Source: Actinomadura chibensis NBRC 106107 (GTDB taxonomy: Bacteria; Actinomycetota; Actinomycetes; Streptosporangiales; Streptosporangiaceae). Taken from it: a stretch of DNA of 64,000 nucleotides. The notes below the pieces were generated by a model. The model saw only the letters and a list, made by a program, of their open reading frames with translations. It ran no database searches and had not been told where the DNA came from. The DNA is taken from the NCBI RefSeq assembly GCF_001552135.1, contig NZ_BCQP01000004.1, forward strand, positions 1 through 64,000, written 5' to 3'. Shown piece after piece: positions 52,017 to 60,871 of the stretch (its first letter is position 1; each line of letters begins with the position of its first letter). A program made the translations under genes and the position numbers.

Positions 52017-54212
52017 TCAGCGGCGGTGCCGCCCGCCCTGCGGCGGCGGCTCCTCGTGCTCCTCGTCCTCCCAGGTCGGACGGCGGTTCTCGCGGCGCCC
52101 GGCGGTGTAGGCCCCCGAGCCGTACTGACCGGACTGGTACGGCCCCGTCGAGTACGGGTTCGGCAGTCCTGGGTCAACGGAGTAGGGGTCCTCGGACGGC
52201 TCGCGCGCCTCGTACCCGCCGGACGGGTATCCGCCCGTCCCGTACGCGCCCGACCCGTACGCGCCGGACTGCTGGCTCCCGGAGCCGTGGCCTCCCGAGG
52301 TGCCGGGACCGTAGCTCCCGGAGCCGTAGCTCCCGGAGGCGCCCGACTCGTGGCCGCCCGAGGCGCCCGGGGTGTAGCCGCTGGACGCGCCCGTCCCCGG
52401 GATGTAGGTGTCGAAGGAGTCGCGCGGGCCGGGCTCGGGGGAGAACCGGCCGCCGGGCTGGCGGCGTCCCGCCGAGTACCGGCCGGTCGGGTACGGGCTC
52501 TCCGGCGCGCCGGGCCGCTGCTCGGCCGCCCACGCGCCGCTGTCGTAGTGCGGCTGCCGGCCGCTCCCGTACCGCCCCTGGTCCTGCCCCGGGTACTCGC
52601 CCGACAGGTACGCGGGCGGCTGCGCCGCGCCCGGCGGGCTGGTCAGCGGCGCGACGCCCGGCGGCGGCGCGGTCAGCCGGGAGGCGGCCGGGCGCTCCGG
52701 CGGCGGCGCGTCCAGCAGGAGCTTCATCTGGCTCTTGCGCCGCCCGTAGGCGACGTAGAGCAGGACGCCGGCCGCCATCCAGACCGCGAAGTAGCCCCAG
52801 GTCTGGACCTTGAGGTTCAGCATCATCCAGCCGATCGCGATGATCGTCACCGCGGCGGTGAGCGGCGCGACCGGCACCTTGAACGGGCGGTGCAGGTCCG
52901 GACGGGTGCGGCGGAGCGCCACCATCGCGGCCGGGACGAACAGGAACGCGAACAGCGTCCCGATCACGACCATCTGCTCCAGCGTGAGCACGTCGACCGT
53001 CTGCGACACCACGAGGGCCGCGCCGCCGGACAGCAGCGTCGCCCGCGACGGCACCTTGTACTTGCTCATGGTCGCGAGCGGCCGGGGGAGCAGGCCGTCG
53101 CGGGACATCGAGAACACGACGCGGGTCAGGCTGATCAGCAGCACTAGGATCACGGTGGTCAGGCCGAGCACCACGCCGACGTCGACGAGCTTGCCCATCG
53201 CGCCCGCGCCGACCGAGTCGAACGCCGCGGCGATGAGCACCTTGTCCGGGTCGAGCTTGGCGAAGCCGTCCATCCCGACCATGCCGACCAGGACGACCGC
53301 CACCGCCGCGTACAGCAGGACGGCGGTGATCAGCGCGGTGAGGATGCCGCGCGGCACCTTGCGCGGCGCGTCCTCGGTCTCCTCCGACGCGGTCGCGATC
53401 AGGTCGAACCCGATGTAGGCGAACGCGATGGCGGGCGCGGCGGCGAACAGCCCCCAGACGCCGAACACGTGCGGCGAGCCGCCGCCGACCGCGCCGAGCA
53501 GCGCGTCCAGTGCCGTCTGGTCGCCCTTCGGGGCGGGCTGGGCCGGGGGGATGAACGGCGTGACGTTGTCGGCGCTGAAGAACTTGAGGCCGGTGGCGAT
53601 GACCAGGCCGACGACGATGAGCTTCGCCATGACCATGAACCACAGGGTCTTCAGGCTCATCCGGCTGCCGGTCGCCAGCATGACGACGACGAGGAGCAGG
53701 ATGCCGAACGCGAACAGGTCCGCGCCCTTCTGCTGGCCGATCAGGTCGCCGAGCCAGCCGGGCACCGGGACGCTGAAGTCGCTGAGGGCCTGCGTCGCGT
53801 ACAGCGACCAGACCCGCGCGAGCACGGCGCACGCGAGCAGCAGCTCCATGATCAGGGCCCAGCCGACGATCCACGCCCAGACCTCGCCGAACGCGACGTA
53901 GCTGAAGGAGTAGGCGCTGCCCGCCACCGGGATGATCGAGGACAGCTCGGCGAGGGCCAGCGCGACCAGCAGGCAGACCCCGCCCGCGATCAGGAAGGAG
54001 ACGAGCACCCCGGGACCGGCGGTGGAGACCGCCTGGTCTCCCGCGATCTTGAAGATGCCGGAGCCGATCATCACGCCGAGGCCGAGCACGACGAGGTCGC
54101 GGGTCCGGTAGACCACGCGGAGCCGGTGCCGGCCCCCGTACAGGCGGCCGGTCGCCTGCTCCACGGGCAGGCGGCGGAACATGTTGTTGCGCATGCGCAT
54201 GTCCCAGGTCAT
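52017..54212 (-). CDS. APC-superfamily amino-acid permease with long disordered tail
   Basis: A 731-residue protein. Residues 30-510 form a 12-13 helix cationic-amino-acid-transporter-like (YfnA/CAT) core: LGLGVMIGSGIFKIAGD in helix 1, IPVAGSAYSFSYVAFGEVWAWIVGW in helix 3, and FAYIGFDLIATASEETEDAPRKVPRGI in helix 6-7. After RRKSQMKLLLDAPPPERPAA comes a roughly 190-residue cytoplasmic tail rich in Gly, Ser and Tyr with YGSGxYG-type repeats, absent from typical family members. ATG 54212 has GGGGGGA 5 nt upstream. The likely cargo is a cationic or branched-chain amino acid. Confidence 0.9.
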   Translation of the reverse strand: MTWDMRMRNNMFRRLPVEQATGRLYGGRHRLRVVYRTRDLVVLGLGVMIGSGIFKIAGDQAVSTAGPGVLVSFLIAGGVCLLVALALAELSSIIPVAGSAYSFSYVAFGEVWAWIVGWALIMELLLACAVLARVWSLYATQALSDFSVPVPGWLGDLIGQQKGADLFAFGILLLVVVMLATGSRMSLKTLWFMVMAKLIVVGLVIATGLKFFSADNVTPFIPPAQPAPKGDQTALDALLGAVGGGSPHVFGVWGLFAAAPAIAFAYIGFDLIATASEETEDAPRKVPRGILTALITAVLLYAAVAVVLVGMVGMDGFAKLDPDKVLIAAAFDSVGAGAMGKLVDVGVVLGLTTVILVLLISLTRVVFSMSRDGLLPRPLATMSKYKVPSRATLLSGGAALVVSQTVDVLTLEQMVVIGTLFAFLFVPAAMVALRRTRPDLHRPFKVPVAPLTAAVTIIAIGWMMLNLKVQTWGYFAVWMAAGVLLYVAYGRRKSQMKLLLDAPPPERPAASRLTAPPPGVAPLTSPPGAAQPPAYLSGEYPGQDQGRYGSGRQPHYDSGAWAAEQRPGAPESPYPTGRYSAGRRQPGGRFSPEPGPRDSFDTYIPGTGASSGYTPGASGGHESGASGSYGSGSYGPGTSGGHGSGSQQSGAYGSGAYGTGGYPSGGYEAREPSEDPYSVDPGLPNPYSTGPYQSGQYGSGAYTAGRRENRRPTWEDEEHEEPPPQGGRHRR

Positions 54213-54612
54213 AGGTGTCCCCCCAGGCCCTGAACCCGCGCCGCTGTTCGCGAGATGACGGCTTGTCGAAGTCCCTAAGAATTCACCAGGTATGAGCATA
54301 ATCGCAACGTTTTCGGGGTGATTGGTGTCAGTCCGTCGTTGGCGGATCCTGCCAAACCGCCAGGTCGCGCCGTCCCGCAGCGCGCTCCTCACGCAGCGGT
54401 GATGCCGAATCGTTTTCGATGGATCGTTCCGACGTAATTCACCCCATTTCCACTAGGGAAAGCGCTTTACGATCTTTCTGGGGGACCGTCCGGGAAGCCG
54501 GGAGCCCTTGCGGCGCACGGCGTGTCGCGCGTCCGGGGTCGGCCGGTGCGGACGGTGGCATCGGACGAAGATCGATGACACCGTAGGGACGCCGCGTTCA
54601 TCAGGAGGTCCG
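54213..54612. other. 400-bp divergent intergenic region with a LacI-like operator
   Basis: No gene is seen here. At 54459-54468 AAAGCGCTTT is a perfect palindrome of the kind bound by LacI-family regulators, within GGGAAAGCGCTTTAC. At 54339-54355 TTGGC-x7-GCCAA is a weaker dyad. The region is relatively AT-rich and must hold the promoters of both the permease and ggt. Confidence 0.5.
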
Positions 54613-56538
54613 GTGTTCCGCTCCCCGTCGTCCTCGGAAGCCCCGCGCCCGGCGCCGCCGGGCCCGTCGCGGGCCGCGCGCCGCCTCGCCGCGCTGACCG
54701 CGCTCGCCGCCGCCGCGTCCCTGACCGCCCCCGCCGCCGCCCGGGCCACCGCCGCTCCCGGCCTCGCGCCCGCTCCCGTGCCCGGCCGGCCGGGCGCGCC
54801 GGTCAAGCAGCCCGTCGCCACCGGCTACGGCGGCGCCGTCTCCACCGTCGACCCCGACGCCAGCCGCACCGCCCTGGACGTGCTCCGGCGCGGCGGCAAC
54901 GCGATGGACGCCGCCGTCGCCGCGGCCGCCACGCTCGGCGTCACCGAGCCCTACGTCGCCGCGATCGGCGGCGGGGGCTACATGACCTACTACGACGCGA
55001 AGACGCGCCGCGTCCACAGCGTCGACGGCCGCGAGTTCGCGCCGGGGCGGATGGGGCCGGGCTCGTTCGTCGACCCCGCGACCGGCAAGGCGCTGCCGTT
55101 CGACCAGGCGGTGACGAGCGGGCTGAGCGTCGGCGTCCCCGGCACGCTCGCCCAGTGGGACCTCGCGCTCCGCCGCTTCGGCACCCGCGGCCTCGGCGAC
55201 GCGCTCGGTCCCGCCATCAAGGTCGCCGAGCGGGGCTTCGTCGTCGACCAGGAGTTCCACGACCAGACCGCGGTGAACGAGGCGCGCTTCCGCGACATCG
55301 TCCCCACCCGGAAGCTGTTCCTGCCCGGCGGGAAGCCGCCGGAGGTCGGCACGGTGTTCCGCAACCCCGACCTCGCCCGCACCTACCGCGAGCTGGCGAA
55401 GCGCGGCACCGGCTGGTTCTACCGGGGCCGCCTCGGCCGCGAGGTCGCCGCGACCGTCGCGAGGCCGCCGGTCGACCCGGCGTCCGGGCGGAACGTCCGG
55501 CCCGGCCTGATGGAGCCGGACGACCTGGCCGCCTACCGGGCCGTGGAGCGCGCGCCGACGCACGTCCCCTACCGGGGGATGGACGTCTACGGGATGCCGC
55601 CGTCCTCGTCCGGCGGCTCGACGGTCGGGGAGGCGCTGAACATCCTCGGCAACTTCCGGCTCGACCGGCGCGACCCCGCGACCGCGCTGCACTACTACCT
55701 GGAGGCGTCCAAGCTCGCCTACGCCGACCGGGGACGCTACGTGGGCGACGCCGACAAGGTCGGCGTCCCGCTGGAGGAGCTGCTGTCGTCCGGGTTCGCC
55801 CGCGAGCGCGCCTGCCTCATCCGGCCGGACCGGGCCGCCGCCGCGCCGGTCGCGCCCGGCTCGCCGGACGGCTCCTACGAGCCCTGCGTCCCGCCGGGGA
55901 CCCAGACCCGCGCGCTGGCGTTCGAGGGCCCGCAGACCACGCACCTGAACGTCGCCGACAGGTGGGGGAACGTCGTCGCCTACACGCTGTCGATCGAGCA
56001 GTTCGGCGGCAGCGGCGTCACCGTCCCCGGCCGCGGGTTCCTGCTGAACAACGAGCTGACCGACTTCACCCTCCAGCCGCCCGCGCCCGGCGCGCCGCCC
56101 GACCCGAACCTGCCGGGCCCGCGCAAGCGCCCGCGCAGCAGCATGTCGCCGACGCTCGTGCTGAAGGACGGGAGCCCCCGGCTCGCGCTCGGCACCCCCG
56201 GCGGCTCGACGATCATCACGACCGTCCTGCAAATCCTGATGAACCGGATCGACCTCGGCATGGACCTGCCGACCGCGCTCGCCGCGCCGCGCGCGACGCA
56301 GCGCAACACCCCGCAGGTCTTCGCCGAGCAGCCGTTCATCGACGCCTACGGCCGCCAGCTCGCCGCGCGCGGGCACCGGCTTGAGCTGTTCCCCGGACCG
56401 CCGCTCGGCGTGATCGGCGCGGCCACCGGGCTGGAGGTGCTGCGGCCTGGGCTCGTCCAGGCGGTCGCGGAGCCGGTGCGGCGGGGCGGCGGCAGCGCGC
56501 TCGTCGTACGCCCCGCCCGGCCGGGCGCGGCGGGGTAG
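54613..56538 (+). CDS. ggt: Gamma-glutamyltransferase, secreted
   Basis: A 641-residue Ntn-hydrolase precursor. The N-terminal signal (LAALTALAAAASLTAPAAARA) follows an Arg-rich n-region. The large-subunit motif GGNAMDAAVAAAATLGVTEP is near residue 94. The self-cleavage site and nucleophile are Thr442 of QTTHLNVADRWGN, and the small subunit has RPRSSMSPTLVL and GTPGGSTIITTVLQ. It cleaves glutathione and transfers gamma-glutamyl groups outside the cell. GTG 54613 has AGGAGG 4 nt upstream; the longer frame from 54508 would destroy the signal. The upstream permease could import released amino acids. Confidence 0.95.
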   Translation: MFRSPSSSEAPRPAPPGPSRAARRLAALTALAAAASLTAPAAARATAAPGLAPAPVPGRPGAPVKQPVATGYGGAVSTVDPDASRTALDVLRRGGNAMDAAVAAAATLGVTEPYVAAIGGGGYMTYYDAKTRRVHSVDGREFAPGRMGPGSFVDPATGKALPFDQAVTSGLSVGVPGTLAQWDLALRRFGTRGLGDALGPAIKVAERGFVVDQEFHDQTAVNEARFRDIVPTRKLFLPGGKPPEVGTVFRNPDLARTYRELAKRGTGWFYRGRLGREVAATVARPPVDPASGRNVRPGLMEPDDLAAYRAVERAPTHVPYRGMDVYGMPPSSSGGSTVGEALNILGNFRLDRRDPATALHYYLEASKLAYADRGRYVGDADKVGVPLEELLSSGFARERACLIRPDRAAAAPVAPGSPDGSYEPCVPPGTQTRALAFEGPQTTHLNVADRWGNVVAYTLSIEQFGGSGVTVPGRGFLLNNELTDFTLQPPAPGAPPDPNLPGPRKRPRSSMSPTLVLKDGSPRLALGTPGGSTIITTVLQILMNRIDLGMDLPTALAAPRATQRNTPQVFAEQPFIDAYGRQLAARGHRLELFPGPPLGVIGAATGLEVLRPGLVQAVAEPVRRGGGSALVVRPARPGAAG

Positions 56539-56587
56539 TGACCGCGGCGGGGGCGTGCGCGCGCGGCGACAGGGAAGGACTCGTGCC

Positions 56588-56947
56588 ATGGCCCACACGT
56601 ACGTGCAGGTGACGACCACCACCGACTCCCGCGCCGAGGCGGCCGAGCTGGCGCGGTCCGCGGTGGCCGAGCGGCTCGCGGCGTGCGCGCAGCTCGTCGG
56701 GCCGATCGCCAGCACGTACTGGTGGGAGGGCGAGATCGAGTCGGCCGAGGAGTGGATGGTCCTGTTCAAGACCTCCGCCGCCCGGTTCGAGGAGCTGGCC
56801 ACGCTGATCACCGACGGGCACTCCTACGACACCCCCGAGATCATCGCCACCCCGGTCGTCGCGGGCAGCATGGACTACCTCGCCTGGATCACCGAGCAGA
56901 CCGAGCCGGACGGCGCCGACGAGGCCGGTGCCGACGCCCAGGACTGA
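56588..56947 (+). CDS. cutA: CutA divalent-cation tolerance protein
   Basis: A 119-residue CutA1 trimer protein: TYVQVTTTTDSRAEAAELARSAVAERLAACAQLVGPIASTYWWEGEIE covers the ferredoxin-like first half, and SYDTPEIIATPV with YLAWI the second. All family hallmarks are present; the acidic tail (DGADEAGADAQD) is extra. It is implicated in copper tolerance or thioredoxin-like interactions, with no firm mechanism. It follows ggt by 49 bp. Confidence 0.94.
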   Translation: MAHTYVQVTTTTDSRAEAAELARSAVAERLAACAQLVGPIASTYWWEGEIESAEEWMVLFKTSAARFEELATLITDGHSYDTPEIIATPVVAGSMDYLAWITEQTEPDGADEAGADAQD

Positions 56948-57060
56948 CGCGGCCCCGCAGGTGGGGGGATTGATCGTGTGACGCGCGCGTGATTGGGTAA
57001 GTCTTCGGTTACTTCGGTCGGCGCCCCCGCGCCGGCCGGCGGCGACGGGAGGCGGTCGAG

Positions 57061-57927
57061 GTGCGGGACGTGCGCGACGAGCCGGCGGACCACGGGCTCT
57101 TCGGGCCGGGTTCGGTGACGTGGCGGATCATGGGCGAGCCCGTGCTGATCGTCGGCGGGATCCGGGCCCTGCTGCTCCAGGCCCTGCACCCGCGGTCGAT
57201 GTGGGGGACGGCGCAGAACTCCGAGCTGATGGACCCGTCCGCGGCGTGGGCGCGGCTCGGCCGGACGGTGGAGTTCGTCCGCGTCCGCACCTACGGGACG
57301 GAGGCCGAGGTCGAGCGGGTGGGCCGCCGCGTCCGCAAGCTGCACTCCAAGCTGACCGGCCTCGACCTGTCCACCGGCGAGACGTTCCCGGTGGACGACC
57401 CCGAGAACCTCCTGTGGGTCCACATGGGCGAGGTCGACTCCTACCTGGACGTCGCCCGCCGCGCCGGGGTCGGGCTCACCCGCGCGGACGCCGACGCCTT
57501 CGTGGACGAGCAGCGCCGCGCCGCCGCCGTCGTCGGCCTCGACCCGGCGCAGGTGCCCGCGTCCGTCGCCGAGATGCGCGACTACTACGCGGGCATGCGC
57601 GGCCGGATCTGGGCGTGCGACGAGGCGAAGGACGGCCTGCGCCGGATGTTCAGCCCGGCCGTCCCGCGCAACCTGCTGCCGCTGAAGCTCGCCGCGCCCG
57701 GCATCGGGATGCTGGTCGTCGCGACGCTGCCGCGCTGGGCGCGCCGCATGTACGGGCTGCCGGGCCTGCCGACGTCCGACCTCGCCGCGACGGTGACGCT
57801 GAAGGGGCTGCACCGGACGACGCGGATCGTCCCGGAGCGGTACCGCTACTCCCCGGACGCCCGGCGGGCCAGGCGCCTCACGCGCGAGCACGAGGCCGAC
57901 CCGGCCGCCTGGACGATCGCGTCCTGA
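57061..57927 (+). CDS. Oxygenase MpaB family protein (DUF2236, latex-clearing-like)
   Basis: A 288-residue protein matching DUF2236: WRIMGEPVLIVGGIRALLLQALHPRSMWGTAQNS near residue 21 contains the heme-ligand histidine; RTVEFVRVRTYGT and WVHMGEVDSYL follow in the family order. Members bind b-type heme and act as latex-clearing protein relatives or in MPA biosynthesis, but most bacterial ones are uncharacterised. GTG 57061 is preceded by GGGAGG. It is not secreted. It converges on the MFS gene with 15 bp between stops. Confidence 0.88.
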   Translation: MRDVRDEPADHGLFGPGSVTWRIMGEPVLIVGGIRALLLQALHPRSMWGTAQNSELMDPSAAWARLGRTVEFVRVRTYGTEAEVERVGRRVRKLHSKLTGLDLSTGETFPVDDPENLLWVHMGEVDSYLDVARRAGVGLTRADADAFVDEQRRAAAVVGLDPAQVPASVAEMRDYYAGMRGRIWACDEAKDGLRRMFSPAVPRNLLPLKLAAPGIGMLVVATLPRWARRMYGLPGLPTSDLAATVTLKGLHRTTRIVPERYRYSPDARRARRLTREHEADPAAWTIAS

Positions 57928-57942
57928 GGCGCGCGCCGGGGG

Positions 57943-59481
57943 TCACTCGAAGGGGACCGCCCCGCCCTCGCCGTCCTTGGCGCGCGCGCCGTGCCGGGGG
58001 AGCAGCAGCGCGGGGACGATCAGCACGGCGGTGAGGCCGAGCGCCACCCAGAACGTGTGCCCGAACGCGTCCGCCAGCTTCGGCGCGACCTGCTCGCGCA
58101 CCTGCTCGGGGATCCGCCCGAGGCCGCCCGCCTCGGCCCCGCCGCCGCCCGCGTGCGGGATCCGGTCGCTGATCTGCCGGGACAGGACGACCGCGAGCAG
58201 CGCCGTCCCGACCGACCCGCCGAGCTGGACGATGATGTTCAGCGTGCTGCTCGCCCGCGACACCATCTCCCTGCGCAGCGTCGTGAGCGCCGCGGACATC
58301 GTCGGCATCATCGTGCAGCCGAGCCCGAGCCCCCGCACGTAGAGGGCGGTGCCGAGCAGCCAGTAGGACGTGTCGGCCTGCACGAGCGCGAAGGGGACCG
58401 TCCCGAGCACCAGCAGCACGATCCCGAACGGGACGATCCGCCCCGCGCCGAGCTTGTCGGTGATCACCCCGGCCAGCGGCATCGCGGTCGCCGCGCCGAG
58501 GCCCTGCGGGGCGAGCAGCAGCCCGGCCGCGAACGCGCCCTCGCCGCGCCCGGTCTGGTAATAGAGCGGGATCAGCAGCATCGAGCCCATCAGCGCGATG
58601 CCGACGAAGAACACGGCGGCGGACGCGGTCGCGAAGGTCCGGTCCGCGAACAGCCGCACGTCGATCAGCGCGCGCTCGCCCCGGCTCAGGCTGTGCAGCG
58701 CGAACAGGCCGACGAGGACGACGCCGGCCGCGAGCCAGCCGATCGTCGCGGGGTCCCCGAAGCCGCCGTGGCTGGTCGCCGTGGACAGCCCGTAGATCAG
58801 CAGGACGAACCCCGGCGGCAGCAGCACCAGCCCGCGCACGTCGAACGCCGGCGCGCGGTGCTCGCCGTGGTCGTGCGGCACCTTCCACCAGGCGAGCGCG
58901 AGGGCGAGCGCGCCGACCGGCAGGTTCACGAAGAAGATCCAGCGCCAGTCGACGTCCTCGACCAGCCAGCCGCCGAGCACCGGGCCGAGGACGGGCCCGA
59001 GCAGCATCGGCACGCCGATGATGCTCATGATCCGGCCGAGCCGGCGCGGCCCGGCCGCCATCGTCAGGATCGCCATCCCGGTCGGCATCAGCATCCCGCC
59101 GCCGAGGCCCTGCAGCACCCGGAAGACGATCAGCGACTCGATGTTCCAGGCCAGGCCGGACAGCACCGAGCCGAGGACGAACAGCACGATCGACGTCATC
59201 CAGACGCGCCGCCCGCCGAACCGGTCGACGGCCCAGCCGGTCAGCGGGATGACCGTGCCCATGGCCAGCATGTAGCCGGTGATCACCCACTGGATGGTGG
59301 ACAGCCCGGCGGAGAAGTCGCGGCCGAGCGTCTCCAGCGCCACGTTGACGATCGTGGTGTCCAGGATCGCCATCACGGTCCCCGACACGATCACCAGGCC
59401 GAGCACGATCGTCCGGCGGTCGAGCCGTTCGGCGGGGCCGCCCTCAGGCGGCGCCACACTGGTGGACGGGATTTCGGCCAT
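57943..59481 (-). CDS. MFS multidrug exporter, DHA2 family
   Basis: A 512-residue, 14-helix exporter: LDTTIVNVALETLGRDF in helix 1, GWAVDRFGGRRVWM as motif A, and motif C GPVLGPVLGGWLV followed by WRWIFFVNLPVG. ATG 59481 has AAGGGGG 6 nt upstream. It is divergent from a MarR gene and shares with it a region holding two TTGAA-x-TTCAA palindromes, so this is the likely regulated pump. It is distinct from the pump at 37250 by sequence and orientation. Confidence 0.93.
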   Translation of the reverse strand: MAEIPSTSVAPPEGGPAERLDRRTIVLGLVIVSGTVMAILDTTIVNVALETLGRDFSAGLSTIQWVITGYMLAMGTVIPLTGWAVDRFGGRRVWMTSIVLFVLGSVLSGLAWNIESLIVFRVLQGLGGGMLMPTGMAILTMAAGPRRLGRIMSIIGVPMLLGPVLGPVLGGWLVEDVDWRWIFFVNLPVGALALALAWWKVPHDHGEHRAPAFDVRGLVLLPPGFVLLIYGLSTATSHGGFGDPATIGWLAAGVVLVGLFALHSLSRGERALIDVRLFADRTFATASAAVFFVGIALMGSMLLIPLYYQTGRGEGAFAAGLLLAPQGLGAATAMPLAGVITDKLGAGRIVPFGIVLLVLGTVPFALVQADTSYWLLGTALYVRGLGLGCTMMPTMSAALTTLRREMVSRASSTLNIIVQLGGSVGTALLAVVLSRQISDRIPHAGGGGAEAGGLGRIPEQVREQVAPKLADAFGHTFWVALGLTAVLIVPALLLPRHGARAKDGEGGAVPFE

Positions 59482-59545
59482 GGTCGGCCCCCTTGCGTCG
59501 GTCTCCGGTTGCCCCGTGTCCCCGATCGTTGAACCGTGAAACACC

Positions 59546-59595
59546 TTGAAGTTCAATATGTCTGGCAGTGGATCACGAAATATGTTGAAATTCAA
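59546..59595 (+). promoter_or_regulatory. Two palindromic operators between the divergent MFS and MarR genes
   Basis: TTGAAGTTCAA (59546-59556) and TTGAAATTCAA (59585-59595) are exact palindromes 39 bp apart; the second ends 3 bp before the marR start and covers its ribosome binding site. A weaker TTGAA-x4-GAAAC lies nearer the pump. MarR autoregulation with co-repression of the pump is expected. Confidence 0.8.
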
Positions 59596-59598
59596 GGT

Positions 59599-60132
59599 AT
59601 GTCTGACGATTCCGGGACGACCGACCCGTCGATCGACGCCGACCTGGAGACGTTGATCCAGCTCATGAGCCGGATGGTGCGCGGCATGAAGGGGGCGGAC
59701 GGCCACCGGGAGGCGGAGGAGTTCATGGCGCGGGTCAAGGACGCGGGACTCGGGCCACGGCACGTCCCCGCGCTGATGGCGCTCGTGCTGAACGGGCCCG
59801 CGCCGGTCGGCGTCCTCGCCCGGCACATGGCGCTGAACCCCGCCACGGCCAGCCAGCTCCTCGGCGAGCTGGAGCGCGGCGGGTTCGTCGAGCGGCGCCC
59901 GGACGACCGGGACCGCCGCCGCATGATCGTCAGCCTGCACGAGGCGCACCGCGCCGCGATCGAGCGATTCGCCTGGCGCCGGGTCCGCCCCCTCAGGACC
60001 GCCCTGGAGGCCCTCGACCCGGTGGAGCGGCGGCACTTCCTGAACGGGTGGCGCGTCCTCGTAGACAGCATCGAGCGCGCCCGCCGCCACAGACCCGCCC
60101 CAGGCCGCCCGGACGACTGCCCCAACACCTGA
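59599..60132 (+). CDS. MarR-family transcriptional regulator
   Basis: A 177-residue winged-helix protein. HPRHVPALMALVLNG-like helices lead to PVGVLARHMALNPATASQLLGELERGGFVERRPDDRDRRRMIVSL, the MarR helix-turn-helix and wing with the DxRDRR pattern (residues about 70-115). ATG 59599 is preceded by AAGG inside the operator; an earlier in-frame ATG at 59536 would run through the operators. The C-terminal tail is Arg/Pro-rich. It controls itself and the divergent pump by inference from layout. Confidence 0.9.
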   Translation: MSDDSGTTDPSIDADLETLIQLMSRMVRGMKGADGHREAEEFMARVKDAGLGPRHVPALMALVLNGPAPVGVLARHMALNPATASQLLGELERGGFVERRPDDRDRRRMIVSLHEAHRAAIERFAWRRVRPLRTALEALDPVERRHFLNGWRVLVDSIERARRHRPAPGRPDDCPNT

Positions 60133-60144
60133 CCGAGCCCCGCC

Positions 60145-60397
60145 CCCGGACGCAGCGAGACCCGGACGCATCCAGACCTGCACGCGACGAGACCTGCACG
60201 CGGCGAGACCCGGCGTGGCGGGACCCGGGCGCAGCCAGACCTGCACGCGGCGAGACCTGGACGCGACGGGACCTGGACGTGGCGGGACCCGGGCGCAGCC
60301 AGACCTGGACGTGGCGAGACCTGGACGCCGAGACCTGGACGCCGCCAGACCTGGGCGCGGCTAAGCCCGGACGCGGTTAGGCCCGGGTGCGTGGTGA
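60145..60397. repeat. Degenerate 16-bp tandem repeat array (about 16 units)
   Basis: Between the convergent marR and csoR genes the DNA is built of about sixteen imperfect copies of CCTGGACGCGGCGAGA, with variants such as CCCGGGCGCAGCCAGA. One unit is 14 and at least one is 17 bp, so the array is not codon-phased and codes for nothing credible. It fills the whole gap and might act as a transcription barrier. Confidence 0.8.
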
Positions 60398-60458
60398 GGG
60401 CCGGGCTTGCGGCGGGGGTGGCGCGCGTGCGGGGCCATGGGGCCAGCTCGGTCCCGGG

Positions 60459-60758
60459 TCAGCCGCGGCGCATTAGGCGGCCGACGGCGGCCATCAGTTC
60501 GGTGGACATGGCGTCGCTCTTGCCCTCCTCCGCGCCCTCGGCCACGCAGTGCCGGACGTGGCCGTCCAGCAGGCCGAGCGCCACCTTGTCCAGCGCGGCC
60601 TGGACGGCGCTGATCTGGGTGAGGATGTCGATGCAGTAGCGGTCCTCCTCGACCATCCGGTCGATGCCGCGCACCTGGCCCTCGATCCTCGCCAGCCGGG
60701 TCTGCAGCTGGTCCTTGGTGGCGGTGTACCCGCGGGTGGGGGTCTCGCTGGTCGCCAT
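60459..60758 (-). CDS. csoR: CsoR-family copper-sensing repressor
   Basis: A 99-residue all-helical DNA-binding protein. The Cu(I) ligands are complete: Cys42 (DRYCIDIL), His67 and Cys71 (HVRHCV), and RLARIEGQVRGIDRMVEED is the family signature. ATG 60758 has GAGGA 5 nt upstream. A canonical operator lies 37 bp before the start, so it represses itself until copper binds. No copA, copZ or other copper gene lies in the window, so its further targets are elsewhere. Confidence 0.93.
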   Translation of the reverse strand: MATSETPTRGYTATKDQLQTRLARIEGQVRGIDRMVEEDRYCIDILTQISAVQAALDKVALGLLDGHVRHCVAEGAEEGKSDAMSTELMAAVGRLMRRG

Positions 60759-60794
60759 CTCCGTCCTCGCAATCCCTTCGGGGGCACGCGCCCC

Positions 60795-60827
60795 GGTACC
60801 CCTGGGGGACATCCCCCAATGGGTACC
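60795..60827 (-). promoter_or_regulatory. CsoR operator
   Basis: GGTACCCCTGGGGG-AC-ATCCCCCAATGGGTACC is a G/C-tract palindrome flanked by GTAC elements, the form of known CsoR sites (TACCC...GGGTA). It lies just upstream of csoR. Confidence 0.82.
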
Positions 60828-60871
60828 TTATGCGCTGGGGACGACGTTACGACCGCCCCGCGCGGCGGGGC

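Noticed and set aside
60145..60397. CRISPR array
   Set aside because: There is no repeat-spacer alternation; the 16-bp units abut each other directly and no cas gene is near.
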